A stretch of 64,000 nucleotides of DNA from Geopsychrobacter electrodiphilus DSM 16401 (GTDB taxonomy: Bacteria > Desulfobacterota > Desulfuromonadia > Desulfuromonadales > Geopsychrobacteraceae): assembly GCF_000384395.1 (NCBI RefSeq), contig NZ_ARWE01000001.1, forward strand, positions 3,942,501 to 4,006,500. The letters run 5' to 3'. Both the position numbers and the translations under genes were made by a program. The notes under the pieces are model-generated. The model saw nothing but the letters and a program-made list of their open reading frames with translations, searched no databases and was not told the DNA's origin. Of this stretch, positions 53,247 through 60,852 are shown piece by piece. The stretch's first letter is position 1. Every line of letters begins with the position of its first letter.

Positions 53247-53803
53247 CGCAAGGGCCTCCCGCTGATGCTGGTCATGTAAAACCGGCCAGATCTGACTGAA
53301 TACTTGATGGTGTAGATTTTCTGTTGCTCCTCTGTCTTCTGATCCTGAACGAAGGTCTTTTCGATCCCGGTGACCTCAATGATGTCTTCGCTCGGCTTCA
53401 ACTGCATTTTGGTCGTGTAGAAAACCTTGGAAACAGACGACAGTTCAACCGTATCCACGGTCTCAAACAGTTTGGTCTGATACTCCGCAAACTGCTCCGG
53501 ATCGATAATTGTCAGAGCTTCCTCAAACTGCTTGCGAACTGTACCGGGGCTATAGACCAGCAGCAGATTGACCAGGTAACGAGCCATCTGACGGGCGTAG
53601 CTCTCGTCAATCGTTCCGGCGGTCAAAGACGCCTTGTCTTTCAGTCCTGGCGGGACCAGGATCACCGCCTGCCGGTTCAAGGCGAGCTGCAACATGAAGG
53701 AGTTGAACAGCGTCAGCCCCCCGATCAGAACCACAATCACCATCAGCAGCCGGTTGACGGCGAAGAGATTGCTGGTTCTCTGGACGAACAGATCAAACTT
53801 CAC
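53243..53803 (-). CDS. traE: TraE, VirB8-like assembly protein
   Basis: 186 aa from GTG at 53803 (AGGAGTGTTTT upstream). N-terminal helix (LLMVIVVLIGGLTLFNSFML), then a periplasmic alpha+beta domain: ESYARQMARYLVNLL, YSPGTVRKQFEEALTII and YSVRSGRFYMTSI. Matches the TraE family in size and order. Confidence 0.92.
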   Translation of the reverse strand: MKFDLFVQRTSNLFAVNRLLMVIVVLIGGLTLFNSFMLQLALNRQAVILVPPGLKDKASLTAGTIDESYARQMARYLVNLLLVYSPGTVRKQFEEALTIIDPEQFAEYQTKLFETVDTVELSSVSKVFYTTKMQLKPSEDIIEVTGIEKTFVQDQKTEEQQKIYTIKYSVRSGRFYMTSISGRPLR

Positions 53804-53814
53804 AAAACACTCCT

Positions 53815-54096
53815 TTACTCGATAAATTCATCCTCGAAATACTGCGGATAGCCTTCCATCCGGGTCCATCCGAGCATGTACAAGCTGTGGCGCAGGAATC
53901 CGCGTGGATGGTTACGTTTCAGCCTTGAATAAACAGTGGGGAAAACGATCAACATTAACCACCAGAACCAGCCACCGAAAATCATCGCCATCAGGTACGC
54001 CAGAACCATCACGGTCATATCATCCGGCTCGAACCAGAGCAGTTGATACGGCTGGGTCAGATATTGCGGCATCCGCCTCGAAGAAGGATTTTTCAT
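53815..54096 (-). CDS. traL: TraL, VirB3-like pilus assembly protein
   Basis: 93 aa from ATG at 54096. The family start MPQYLTQPYQLLWFEPDD is followed by two adjacent helices (MTVMVLAYLMAMIFGGWF and WLMLIVFPTVYSRL) and RGFLRHSLYMLG. No clear ribosome site is visible; translation may depend on a hairpin just upstream. Order traA-traL-traE-traK-traB-traV-traC is that of F. Confidence 0.9.
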   Translation of the reverse strand: MKNPSSRRMPQYLTQPYQLLWFEPDDMTVMVLAYLMAMIFGGWFWWLMLIVFPTVYSRLKRNHPRGFLRHSLYMLGWTRMEGYPQYFEDEFIE

Positions 54097-54116
54097 CAGC
54101 ACACCAGAAGGATTAA

Positions 54117-54137
54117 CGGGGAGCGGGGGACTCCCCG
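54117..54137 (-). terminator. Hairpin between traA and traL
   Basis: CGGGGAG pairs with CTCCCCG around 7 bases, with no T-run. It may stabilise pilin mRNA or reduce read-through, as pilin is needed in excess. Confidence 0.45.
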
Positions 54138-54142
54138 GATTG

Positions 54143-54439
54143 TTAGATCAACATCCCGAAGCCGGTGACAATCGTGTCAGCAGCGAGAATGACACCACCA
54201 GAAACGATGGTAATCAGAGCAGGAATGTACTTGCCAGCGGGAAGCATGGACGCTCCCCAGACCACAATGCACAGCCCTGTCACAAAACCGATGGCCCCCT
54301 GTAGGCCCTTGAGGACAACGTAGTCATAGAAGATGTAGCCAAAGCTGTTGGGGTCGGTCGGCGCAGTAACGGCGAACGCACTGCCAGCGACCATCAGGAA
54401 TGCCAGGACCATCATCAGAATCAAAACCTTTTTGCTCAT
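54143..54439 (-). CDS. traA: TraA-like pilin precursor
   Basis: 98 aa. Signal peptide of about 23 residues (LILMMVLAFLMVAGSAFA) with cleavage after AFA. The mature part has two hydrophobic helices (GLQGAIGFVTGLCIVVWGAS and ITIVSGGVILAADTIV) around the AGKYIP loop, as in F-type pilins. It is the first pilus gene before traL and overlaps the DsbC-like gene by 4 bases. Confidence 0.88.
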   Translation of the reverse strand: MSKKVLILMMVLAFLMVAGSAFAVTAPTDPNSFGYIFYDYVVLKGLQGAIGFVTGLCIVVWGASMLPAGKYIPALITIVSGGVILAADTIVTGFGMLI

Positions 54440-55167
54440 TTACTTTCTCCCTTCTGGTTGAGATAAGAGGAAATCGTTTTGGCATCACCTTGCGTCCGCT
54501 GGCCGTCGATCCAGAGTGTCGGTGTCCCCCGCACTCCGACAGAACCTCCGGCCCGAAGATTTTCATCAATCAGGGTGTCTGCTTCACAGTTTCCAACTTG
54601 GGGTATTGGCTGGTTGTCCAGCCCTCCTTGGTAAACCTCCCGCATGGCTGCTTCCTGATCCTGACTGCACAGGATGTATCGTGCTTTCGCCCGTGCTGAC
54701 TTGTGGATAGATTCCAGGGGGAAGAAAAAAATATGTCGTGTGAGATCGGTACGTTTTGCCAGCATCTGGTCGAGCTGACGACAGAAGGGGCAGTCGGGAT
54801 CGGTGAATTCGATTACCTGATGAGCCCCGTTGCCAATGGTCAGAGCCTTGTCAAAGGGTAGTTTGGCAACGTTGGACCGGACAATCTCGTCACGAGCCTG
54901 AGCAGTTATGTTCTTGCCGTCCTGACTCCAGATTTCCCCGAATACCAGGTAGCCCTCTGGGGAGAAGTAGAATATCTGTGGTCCAGCACCGACCTGATAC
55001 AGACTGGGAATTGGTGACGGTTTGAATGTATCGATACCCGTCTTTGGCAAGGTTTTGGAGAACTGTTGCAACGCTTTGTTCAGCGCCGCATCCGTCACCT
55101 CCTCGGCGGCAAACACCGGCGCAGCAAATCCCGCCAGAATTATCAAACTCAAGACAACACGCTTCAT
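54436..55167 (-). CDS. DsbC-like periplasmic thiol:disulfide isomerase
   Basis: 243 aa. Signal peptide (VVLSLIILAGFAAPVFA), an N-terminal DsbC-type dimer region (LYQVGAGPQIFYFSPEGYL) and a thioredoxin fold with the active site CPFC in FTDPDCPFCRQLD; cis-Pro is in RGTPTLWIDG. It should form disulfides in the Cys-rich TraN and TraU proteins. DsbC-type genes occur in the same place in SXT-like ICEs. Start shares a base with the OmpA-like stop. Confidence 0.92.
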   Translation of the reverse strand: MKRVVLSLIILAGFAAPVFAAEEVTDAALNKALQQFSKTLPKTGIDTFKPSPIPSLYQVGAGPQIFYFSPEGYLVFGEIWSQDGKNITAQARDEIVRSNVAKLPFDKALTIGNGAHQVIEFTDPDCPFCRQLDQMLAKRTDLTRHIFFFPLESIHKSARAKARYILCSQDQEAAMREVYQGGLDNQPIPQVGNCEADTLIDENLRAGGSVGVRGTPTLWIDGQRTQGDAKTISSYLNQKGESK

Positions 55168-55742
55168 TACTCAACCTCCATGACAACGGCCCGACGATTG
55201 CGGGCCAGATCTGTTTCAGATACCGGGCAGCACTCTCCCCGTCCTTCTTGAACAACGACCGTTACTCCATGCTTTTCCAGCTCCTCCGCAACGACTGCAG
55301 CCCGGCGGCCAGACAGCTTCCGGTTGTAGACTTCGCCACCCAGACGACAGGTGTAGCCCTCAACTCGAACCTTCAGTCCGGTCGGTACGCTGCCCAGAAG
55401 GGATAGATCTTTCATATCCAGATCCGCCCGGTCGAAATCGAACAGGATCTCCCAGCGTCGGGAACCTGCCGCTGGCGTTTCTGGAGACTGAACTGCGGTC
55501 TTGATCGTTTGGTTTTCAGTGGGGGATTGATCCTGTTCGCCGAAACGGAGAGTCAGCTGGGACACAAGCCGGGCATTCAGGTGATTTTCAGGACAGCCGT
55601 CCTGGATCAGAAAACCCTTCGTCACCGGACTGGAGACCGTAGATGAACTGAAATCGTCGATGTACGCATCGCGGCACATGGTCGATGCCAATACCGGCGA
55701 AGCGCAACAAAGCACCATACAGAGACAAGCAGACAGACGCAT
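55167..55742 (-). CDS. OmpA-family peptidoglycan-binding protein, first gene of the T4SS operon
   Basis: 191 aa from ATG at 55742, 9 bases after GGAGG. Signal peptide LSACLCMVLCCASPVLAS. The C-terminal OmpA-like domain is LFDFDRADLDMKDLSLLG, LKVRVEGYTCRLGGEVYNRKLSGRR (two overlapping parts) and EGRGECCPVS. It anchors to peptidoglycan, probably at the pilus base. A GC-rich promoter-like box lies 30-58 bases upstream. Confidence 0.85.
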   Translation of the reverse strand: MRLSACLCMVLCCASPVLASTMCRDAYIDDFSSSTVSSPVTKGFLIQDGCPENHLNARLVSQLTLRFGEQDQSPTENQTIKTAVQSPETPAAGSRRWEILFDFDRADLDMKDLSLLGSVPTGLKVRVEGYTCRLGGEVYNRKLSGRRAAVVAEELEKHGVTVVVQEGRGECCPVSETDLARNRRAVVMEVE

Positions 55743-55772
55743 AGGATATGACCTCCCCAAAAAAAAGCACTT

Positions 55773-55800
55773 GTCGTGTAGATGGGGGAGGGGGGTAGGT
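55773..55800 (-). promoter_or_regulatory. GC-rich promoter-like box, copy 2 (conjugation operon)
   Basis: On the - strand ACCTACCCCCCTCCC, then CCATCTACACG. It matches the box at 16185 in 17 of the first 18 bases. It is placed between parR and the first T4SS-operon gene. Confidence 0.6.
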
Positions 55801-55832
55801 ATTTGATAAAAAAGAAGGGATTTTCAGATTTA

Positions 55833-56093
55833 TTATCCGAAAATATCGTCCAGATTTGAGGTCGTCCTTCCATCTTCTGAACTGCGCTTACTTCCGCTTT
55901 TGAGCGCTTCCTGTGCCTCAGGGGAAGTTGAGCCCGTGAGGGCCAGCAACAAATGCTGACCCTCCTCGGTTCCCAGAAAATGACGTAATGCTTCGACAAC
56001 AAACATCGACTGTTTGCGGGATTTACTCAGGCGATCCAAGGCGGACGAGATTTTTTCATCGTAGAGGGTCATTCGGATCAATCGCTGGGCCAC
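55833..56093 (-). CDS. parR: ParR/StbB-like DNA-binding partner of ParM
   Basis: 86 aa from GTG at 56093 (AGGAGGAAGCC upstream). The first 45 residues resemble a ribbon-helix-helix: RLIRMTLYDEKISSALDRLS then SMFVVEALRHFLG. The tail is disordered and ends NLDDIFG, suitable for ParM capture. It follows parM by 9 bases in the canonical parM-parR order. The family assignment rests on position and fold pattern. Confidence 0.75.
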   Translation of the reverse strand: MAQRLIRMTLYDEKISSALDRLSKSRKQSMFVVEALRHFLGTEEGQHLLLALTGSTSPEAQEALKSGSKRSSEDGRTTSNLDDIFG

Positions 56094-56102
56094 GGCTTCC
56101 TC

Positions 56103-56975
56103 CTAACCCTCTGCCAGAGCAAAACCAAGCGCATTGGCATACTCCGGCTCCTGCAGAATCTCGATAGAGACTTTCTTCGCCTGGATGATGTCCCGGATCA
56201 AGATCGCTCCACCGCCGAAAATCAATACGGTCTCAAAGGACGCCTTGAGACCGAGATGGGCCTGAAGTTCACCGCTGATGTCGCACAATACATCGTCGAT
56301 ATAGGCTTTGGCGGCCGTTTCGATCTCACCCGTGATGTCGTGACGCTCAAACCCATACTGGACATATCCCCGCTCGATCAAATAACTGATTTCAACGGGA
56401 GAAAAGGTCCGGGATGGAGCCAGATCACGGATAGTTGGCAACAACAATTGAGTCGCCATCTGATGAACACCTCGTTTATAGAAGGTATCTCCATAGATAA
56501 TCGCGTGAGACGTACCATCAACCAGGGTGAAAATAACCGTATTGAATCCAATATCGACGGCAAGGATATTTCCGGTTTGAGCCTGATTCTGGTTCAAGAA
56601 AAGACGGACGCCACCAAGCCCCTGAGGGAGAACGCGGACATCAGTCCAGCCGGACGCATTGAGAACCCTGGTCAACGTTTTCACTACGCCAGCATCTTTA
56701 TCCTTTTCTGCAACCCAAGCTCCGTAGGGTAGTCCGACGACCAGAGAGGTTTCAGACGGGACATTGGCAATCGCAGCCACCTCCGTTACGAACGCCGGGT
56801 AATGGTGCACCAAGTCTTCGAGGGTCTTCAGATAACTTGAACCAGAGGTCAGTAGCGCATCTTCCCCAACGACTAGACCTTCATGGCTCCGACGGTAAGC
56901 CGAGACGATCCGCCCTTTCTTTTTACCATAGACCCATTTCAATGAAGAAAATCCCAGATCACAGACAAACACCAT
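56103..56975 (-). CDS. parM: ParM/StbA-type actin-like segregation ATPase
   Basis: 290 aa. Actin-fold nucleotide motifs: VCDLGFSSLKWVYGKK (phosphate 1), ILAVDIGFNTVIFTLVDG (phosphate 2) and VLIFGGGAILI (adenosine). Shorter than R1 ParM (about 320 aa) and closer to Alp/StbA relatives. It polymerises to push plasmid copies apart. The presence of a segregation pair suggests that the element persists as a replicating circle for some time. Confidence 0.88.
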   Translation of the reverse strand: MVFVCDLGFSSLKWVYGKKKGRIVSAYRRSHEGLVVGEDALLTSGSSYLKTLEDLVHHYPAFVTEVAAIANVPSETSLVVGLPYGAWVAEKDKDAGVVKTLTRVLNASGWTDVRVLPQGLGGVRLFLNQNQAQTGNILAVDIGFNTVIFTLVDGTSHAIIYGDTFYKRGVHQMATQLLLPTIRDLAPSRTFSPVEISYLIERGYVQYGFERHDITGEIETAAKAYIDDVLCDISGELQAHLGLKASFETVLIFGGGAILIRDIIQAKKVSIEILQEPEYANALGFALAEG

Positions 56976-57106
56976 GATGTAGCTCCTTTCATTACCTTTG
57001 TTGGCAACATTGCTTTATATGTCTACTAGGACGGCAACTACCAGATAGACAGTGTTGTTATGTTGTAGCCAAATCAGGCTACGTTGCCCTTTTTGTTGAC
57101 AATGCT
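56976..57106. other. Upstream region of parM, possible centromere
   Basis: Holds a GTAGCC/GGCTAC hairpin at about 57065-57082 and several TGTTG/CAACA-type words, but no clean iteron array. As parC sites commonly lie before parM, it is the best candidate. No gene seen. Confidence 0.35.
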
Positions 57107-57136
57107 TTTTCTATATATTGGGGGATGGGGGTAGGT
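57107..57136 (-). promoter_or_regulatory. GC-rich promoter-like box, copy 3 (parM operon)
   Basis: On the - strand ACCTACCCCCATCCCCCA, then ATATATAG. Same design as copies 1 and 2: GC-rich block directly followed by a TATA-like hexamer. Faces parM. Confidence 0.55.
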
Positions 57137-57158
57137 GGGATCTTCGCAAAAGCAATCG

Positions 57159-57569
57159 TCAGGGCTTTTGCGTTGGATTTGAACGACGATTGCGGCGGAT
57201 GTCGTATGCAGTTGCCCTGATTTTGACGACCTGCTTTTTTGTCAGACGAACCTTCAGGTGGTATTGAACTCTCTGAATCACATCTTCAGCGGAAATGCGT
57301 TCTCCCTCTTCCGCATTGAGGTAGCAGGACAGGGCGTATCTCTCTGCACGTGACAAACCGCCCTCTTCGATGATTTTCTGTTTGTAGCTTTTTGGCAATG
57401 GAGCCAAAAACCTTCGGAGATACCAGATCCGTCCACGCACGAAGGCAATAATGGCAAGCCCCTTTAAGTCATGGTCAGAAACGGGGTCATCAATCATGCC
57501 GTCTTTATGCAACCTCTCGACTATGGAGTTTGGGATATCGACAAGCTCGGCAGCTTCTTTTAGATTCAT
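57159..57569 (-). CDS. Probable DNA-binding regulator (136 aa)
   Basis: ATG at 57569; AGGAG lies 12 bases upstream. The start NLKEAAELVDIPNSIVERLH resembles a MerR/excisionase-type helix-turn-helix. The rest is helical and basic (VRGRIWYLRRFLAPLPKSY), with a second helix-turn-helix-like stretch LTKKQVVKIRATAYDIRRNR. It is encoded 24 bases after the XRE-type gene, in the same direction. It could be an activator of transfer genes, placed like FlhC-like SetC/SetD of SXT, but has no clear homology to them. Confidence 0.5.
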   Translation of the reverse strand: MNLKEAAELVDIPNSIVERLHKDGMIDDPVSDHDLKGLAIIAFVRGRIWYLRRFLAPLPKSYKQKIIEEGGLSRAERYALSCYLNAEEGERISAEDVIQRVQYHLKVRLTKKQVVKIRATAYDIRRNRRSNPTQKP

Positions 57570-57593
57570 CGGATACAAGATCTCCTAACGGAC

Positions 57594-58046
57594 TCAACAG
57601 GCGATTTGAGGCTGCTCTGAATGACGTTCAGAACGGCCCTGCTCTTTCTTGCCATACGAATCCAGCAAATCAAGAAGCTCCCGTACAATCTCTTCGATCT
57701 GTCGTTTCCCGGCATTCGAGATAGCGGCACGTTCATAGGCAAGGGTGAGTAGTTTTCCCATTTTGGGGCCAATCTGAAAAGTGGCCTGTCTAGTCGCTTC
57801 GTCTGCAACCATTTCCAGGACACTTCTCTTGTACTGGACGCCAGTATCGCTGGTTTCGCGAACCCCAAGAAGCCAGTTGGGTTCCACTCCTTCAAGCTCA
57901 CAGAGCCTAGTCAGAAAGGCAGCATCCGGTTTTCTTCTTTCCGCTTCGTAGTTCATCAATGTATTGGGACAAATCCCATAACCTTCTACAAAGCTGGCAA
58001 TCGTCCTGTCTCCGCGAATTGAACGGATTTTCTTGCCAAGCGTCAT
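57594..58046 (-). CDS. XRE/CI-type helix-turn-helix regulator
   Basis: 150 aa from ATG at 58046 (GGAGGATTTG upstream). The HTH is TLGKKIRSIRGDRTIASFVE, then NTLMNYEAERRKPDAAFLTRL, with the GVEPNWLLGV end typical of CI-like proteins. There is no S24 protease part. The second half is helical (dimerisation). It lies 20 bases after the sigma-like gene and 24 before the next regulator. Confidence 0.85.
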   Translation of the reverse strand: MTLGKKIRSIRGDRTIASFVEGYGICPNTLMNYEAERRKPDAAFLTRLCELEGVEPNWLLGVRETSDTGVQYKRSVLEMVADEATRQATFQIGPKMGKLLTLAYERAAISNAGKRQIEEIVRELLDLLDSYGKKEQGRSERHSEQPQIAC

Positions 58047-58066
58047 CAAATCCTCCAGGTAAAAAG

Positions 58067-59359
58067 CTAGGCAGCCAGATAAAATTGAGCCTGCTCAACA
58101 AAAGGCCCGCTTGATATTGTGTCTGTAAAGATATCTTTTGTTTTATTTCGGACAACTTTTCCTATATTTCTTATTCTTTTCGCAATCTTCGCCGGTGGAG
58201 AGCGATCATGCGTAATAGGTGGGTCATCACCTTTTTTGTCTGAATAAGCTGTTATAGGTCCATTTCGGTTGTTATTGTGACTCGAAGCGAAACCAGGGGA
58301 TATTTTTCGATTAAAAATGCTGATAACGTCCTCAACCGGCCCTTGTCTGCGCTCTCGTAGATGACAGATAACAATGCTTCTTACGGTGGATGAATTGTTG
58401 CTGGCAACAAAGCTTGTCATGTCTGCCAGGCAGAAATCGTAACGCGAACTTGCCAAGTTCATGGGTTGTATACCCATGAACTTTTCCTGTGTTGGAACTG
58501 ATCCAAAGCTACAAAGCCCCCTGTCTGATATTGGGAAAGAAGGCACACCGATAAAAGACCCCGGAAAATGCTCGCTCGCGATGACCTTGTGGCTGTGGGG
58601 AGTCTGGTGTGTTTTCGTACCCACCGAGCGATGCGAGTCAGGCCTCCTTGCGTTGCGCGAGGCTAGATGGCGTTTTGGTTGTTTCTTCTCCGAATTCCCG
58701 GCAGAAGGAACATCAAGCTTTACGACCTTGTTCTCCTCTGTTTTTTGGGTCTCAAGCATTTCTTCGAACTGTTTAATGATTTCGGTTTCAACAAATTCAG
58801 CATCCAACTCTCCACTTGCAACCAGTAAGGAAATTCGCTGGCAGGCCCGGTTCAGCGCCTGCCGAACATTTGCCGGAGTGCATCCCAGGTGCCTTGCGGC
58901 CTCCTTTATTTTCATAGTCCCGCCATGAATACCCAGCAACGCTTCAAGTACTTGTACTTCTTTAGGTGCCAGATAATCGCGAACAAAAGGATAAACCTGA
59001 TCAATGTCGATATTGAACAGGGGCTCTGAATAGCAGATGCTGTCGGCTTGATTAAATCGCTCTTCCGAAAAATCAGACCAATCACAGGTCGTTCGTGGAG
59101 GTGAGGAGGACCCGGTTCTACATTTTGAGTCCGGATTCGGCGTTACCGCAGAAATCTTGCATTTGAACAGAGTCCAGAAGCAGGCAGGAAAAAATACTTG
59201 GCGCTCCATCGACACGGTGGCGGCCTCAAGTGCAGCCTCGTAAGCATCCTGTAGAAAGTCCTCCTGATCATAAGGCGCATACGGGAGATATTTCCTCGAA
59301 TGCCCGGCTATCTGCTTAGCATTCTGGTCCACCCATGCAATAGCTGCTTCAGCAGTCAT
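58067..59359 (-). CDS. Sigma-factor-like protein with long C-terminal extension
   Basis: 430 aa. Residues about 25-50 (YAPYDQEDFLQDAYEAALEA) resemble sigma region 2, and 128-175 region 4: LAPKEVQVLEALLG then IKEAARHLGCTPANVRQALN, a clear helix-turn-helix. The remaining 230 residues are basic, Ser/Arg/Pro-rich and unlike any family I recognise. ATG at 59359 after GAGAGGGG. It could direct RNA polymerase to promoters of the element, for example the three GC-rich boxes. Region 3 and the usual region 2.4 are not clear, so a regulator of another kind remains possible. Confidence 0.6.
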   Translation of the reverse strand: MTAEAAIAWVDQNAKQIAGHSRKYLPYAPYDQEDFLQDAYEAALEAATVSMERQVFFPACFWTLFKCKISAVTPNPDSKCRTGSSSPPRTTCDWSDFSEERFNQADSICYSEPLFNIDIDQVYPFVRDYLAPKEVQVLEALLGIHGGTMKIKEAARHLGCTPANVRQALNRACQRISLLVASGELDAEFVETEIIKQFEEMLETQKTEENKVVKLDVPSAGNSEKKQPKRHLASRNARRPDSHRSVGTKTHQTPHSHKVIASEHFPGSFIGVPSFPISDRGLCSFGSVPTQEKFMGIQPMNLASSRYDFCLADMTSFVASNNSSTVRSIVICHLRERRQGPVEDVISIFNRKISPGFASSHNNNRNGPITAYSDKKGDDPPITHDRSPPAKIAKRIRNIGKVVRNKTKDIFTDTISSGPFVEQAQFYLAA

Positions 59360-59369
59360 TTTCTTTAAG

Positions 59370-59490
59370 CCCCTCTCTATATATGGTTAAATAATGGTTA
59401 AAATATCTTTTGCTATTTCCAGAAACTGTTTTTCTAAATGGCCGAAAACATTGGGCAATTATTGAATAAAAGTTGTCAACAGCCAGAAAA
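59370..59490. other. AT-rich stretch next to the iterons
   Basis: Very AT-rich, with TATATATGG, TTAAATAATGG and TTATTGAATAAA. Together with the iterons it has the look of the unwinding region of an iteron origin. No exact DnaA box was found by eye. Confidence 0.5.
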
Positions 59491-59492
59491 GT

Positions 59493-59635
59493 GTGAGTCA
59501 ATGACCGATAGTTGTGTGAGTCATCGACCGATAACGCGTGCGTCAAAGACCGATACCCTGTGAGTCATTAACCGATACCCCGTGCGTCAAAGACCGATAC
59601 CTTTCGAATCCCAAAATGTGAGTCATAGACCGATA
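59493..59635. repeat. Six 18-bp iterons, probable replication origin
   Basis: Copies of GTGMGTCAWNGACCGATA begin at 59493, 59516, 59538, 59560, 59582 and 59618. Starts are 22-23 bases apart (36 for the last), so the sites lie on one helix face. The fourth base is A, A, C, A, C, A. They lie between the sigma-like gene and the end of the TrfA-like gene. Confidence 0.9.
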
Positions 59636-59639
59636 CCCG

Positions 59640-60509
59640 TTAACTCCTGCGAATGACTGCCACCAGATCCGATTCGATGCCCCAGGTTTCCAGAAAACCA
59701 ACTTCCTTCAGTGCCTTCAGCGCCTTCTTGAGCTCTCTTCTGAAAAAGCGCAGCTCGCTATTGCTGGCACAGAGCTTTTGCAGGGTTTCAACCTTGACCG
59801 GGTAGGGCTCTCTGTGGCTTGACCAGTAACTGTGAAGCTTCGTAGCAATCCCGTCGGACAACGCCTTACGCTGTTCCAAGTCAATCAGCGTGAATGCGCT
59901 GTCGGCAAATAGCAGACTCATAACTTTTGAAAGCCGAACTTCCCATTGAGCCAAGGGCGTGTGTTTTTCCGGGTCCCACATCGCGATGTAGTCGATAAGG
60001 CTTGTGACAACGGTTTGATGAAGGCGGTTTGACGTGATCTGGACAGCCGTGGCCTTCATGCGCAGGAGACAATCTCTGATGCGTTGATAACCACGGCTAT
60101 TGACCTGCCAGCCGATTGATTTCAGAAAGGAGTAGGGCGTAAAGAAGATCGAGTCCCCGAGCGGTTGTCCCTTGGCAAGTTGCAGCAGCCGCATCCAAAC
60201 TAATTCATCGTCCTGACGCAACTCTTCTCCCAAGTAGAGGAGGCTCCCACCGCCAGTGACCATAATCTCAGCCTGCTTGAGGTAAACCCTGCGCTTGTTG
60301 CGGTTACGAGCCGTAAACAGCGCTGATCGAACGATTTCGTTTGGTGATGCCCCTTTGGCAGCGGTCCATTCCGGCAAGCGTTTGGGAGCAGCCTCTATCT
60401 CATCTCTGAACCGTTCCAGTACAGCCATCAATTCAGGAGCCAGACCAGAGGAGTTTTTTTGCGAGGCAGGCTCCAAGATTTTGTGGCTACCTCCTGTTTG
60501 CCCGCTCAT
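59640..60509 (-). CDS. trfA: TrfA-family plasmid replication initiator
   Basis: 289 aa. The TrfA core is visible: LKQAEIMVTGGGSLLYLGEE then LRQDDELVWMRLLQLAKG, FFTPYSFLKSIGW, and winged-helix-like IDLEQRKALSDGIATKLHSYW. RK2 TrfA binds iterons spaced by 22 bp; here six iterons with 22-bp spacing sit directly after the gene. This makes an iteron-controlled replicon likely. ATG at 60509 overlaps the end of a small upstream frame. Confidence 0.88.
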   Translation of the reverse strand: MSGQTGGSHKILEPASQKNSSGLAPELMAVLERFRDEIEAAPKRLPEWTAAKGASPNEIVRSALFTARNRNKRRVYLKQAEIMVTGGGSLLYLGEELRQDDELVWMRLLQLAKGQPLGDSIFFTPYSFLKSIGWQVNSRGYQRIRDCLLRMKATAVQITSNRLHQTVVTSLIDYIAMWDPEKHTPLAQWEVRLSKVMSLLFADSAFTLIDLEQRKALSDGIATKLHSYWSSHREPYPVKVETLQKLCASNSELRFFRRELKKALKALKEVGFLETWGIESDLVAVIRRS

Positions 60510-60685
60510 CCCTTGGCCTCGATTTTCTCCTCACAAACTCCCTGTCCATGTCGGACAAGGGCCTCCGCAAACATCCTCATGATCCGAGTGTGCTTTGCAC
60601 AGGAAAGCTCCGGTGGTATTTTTCGAAATTCAAAAGAAACTTTCGAAGCACAAAATTTTGTGGTATTTGTTGTGTTTCCGCTCAT
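60506..60685 (-). CDS. Possible small gene overlapping the trfA start
   Basis: 59 aa from ATG at 60685 (another ATG at 60727). The stop overlaps the trfA ATG in the ATGA pattern, which hints at coupling. The end is helical (TRIMRMFAEALVRHGQGV). Neither start has a good ribosome site and composition is unremarkable, so it could be a chance frame in the trfA leader. Confidence 0.3.
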   Translation of the reverse strand: MSGNTTNTTKFCASKVSFEFRKIPPELSCAKHTRIMRMFAEALVRHGQGVCEEKIEAKG

Positions 60686-60790
60686 TTTTTGTGAATTACT
60701 CTTTTTCTGGTTGTGTACCCAGTCCATGAAAGACACGGAAAATGCGGCAGGAATATGAAATTGTTTATAACCACTCGTTTTTGTTTTAAA

Positions 60791-60844
60791 ACACACGGCA
60801 GAGTGTGTCAAGACATAATTTTATCTGCGGACACACATTTGTGG
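60791..60844. promoter_or_regulatory. Operator-like dyads between trfA and the repressor gene
   Basis: ACACAC-N6-GTGTGT at 60791-60808 and GACACACATTTGTG at 60830-60843 share the GACACAC/GTGTGTC half-site. They lie in the divergent control region just before the repressor, the usual place for CI-type operators. Confidence 0.55.
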
Positions 60845-60852
60845 AGGAGCCC

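Noticed and set aside
58461-58928. A rightward frame opposite the sigma-like gene
   Set aside because: It mirrors the sense codons, lacks a ribosome site and has no family features. The overlap with the unexplained C-terminal tail was considered, but the sense frame is continuous with the HTH domain.
59493-59635. Regular repeats that could be taken for a CRISPR array
   Set aside because: Repeats are 18 bp with only 4-5 bp between most copies, so there is no room for spacers, and no cas genes are near. The TrfA-like gene explains them as iterons.
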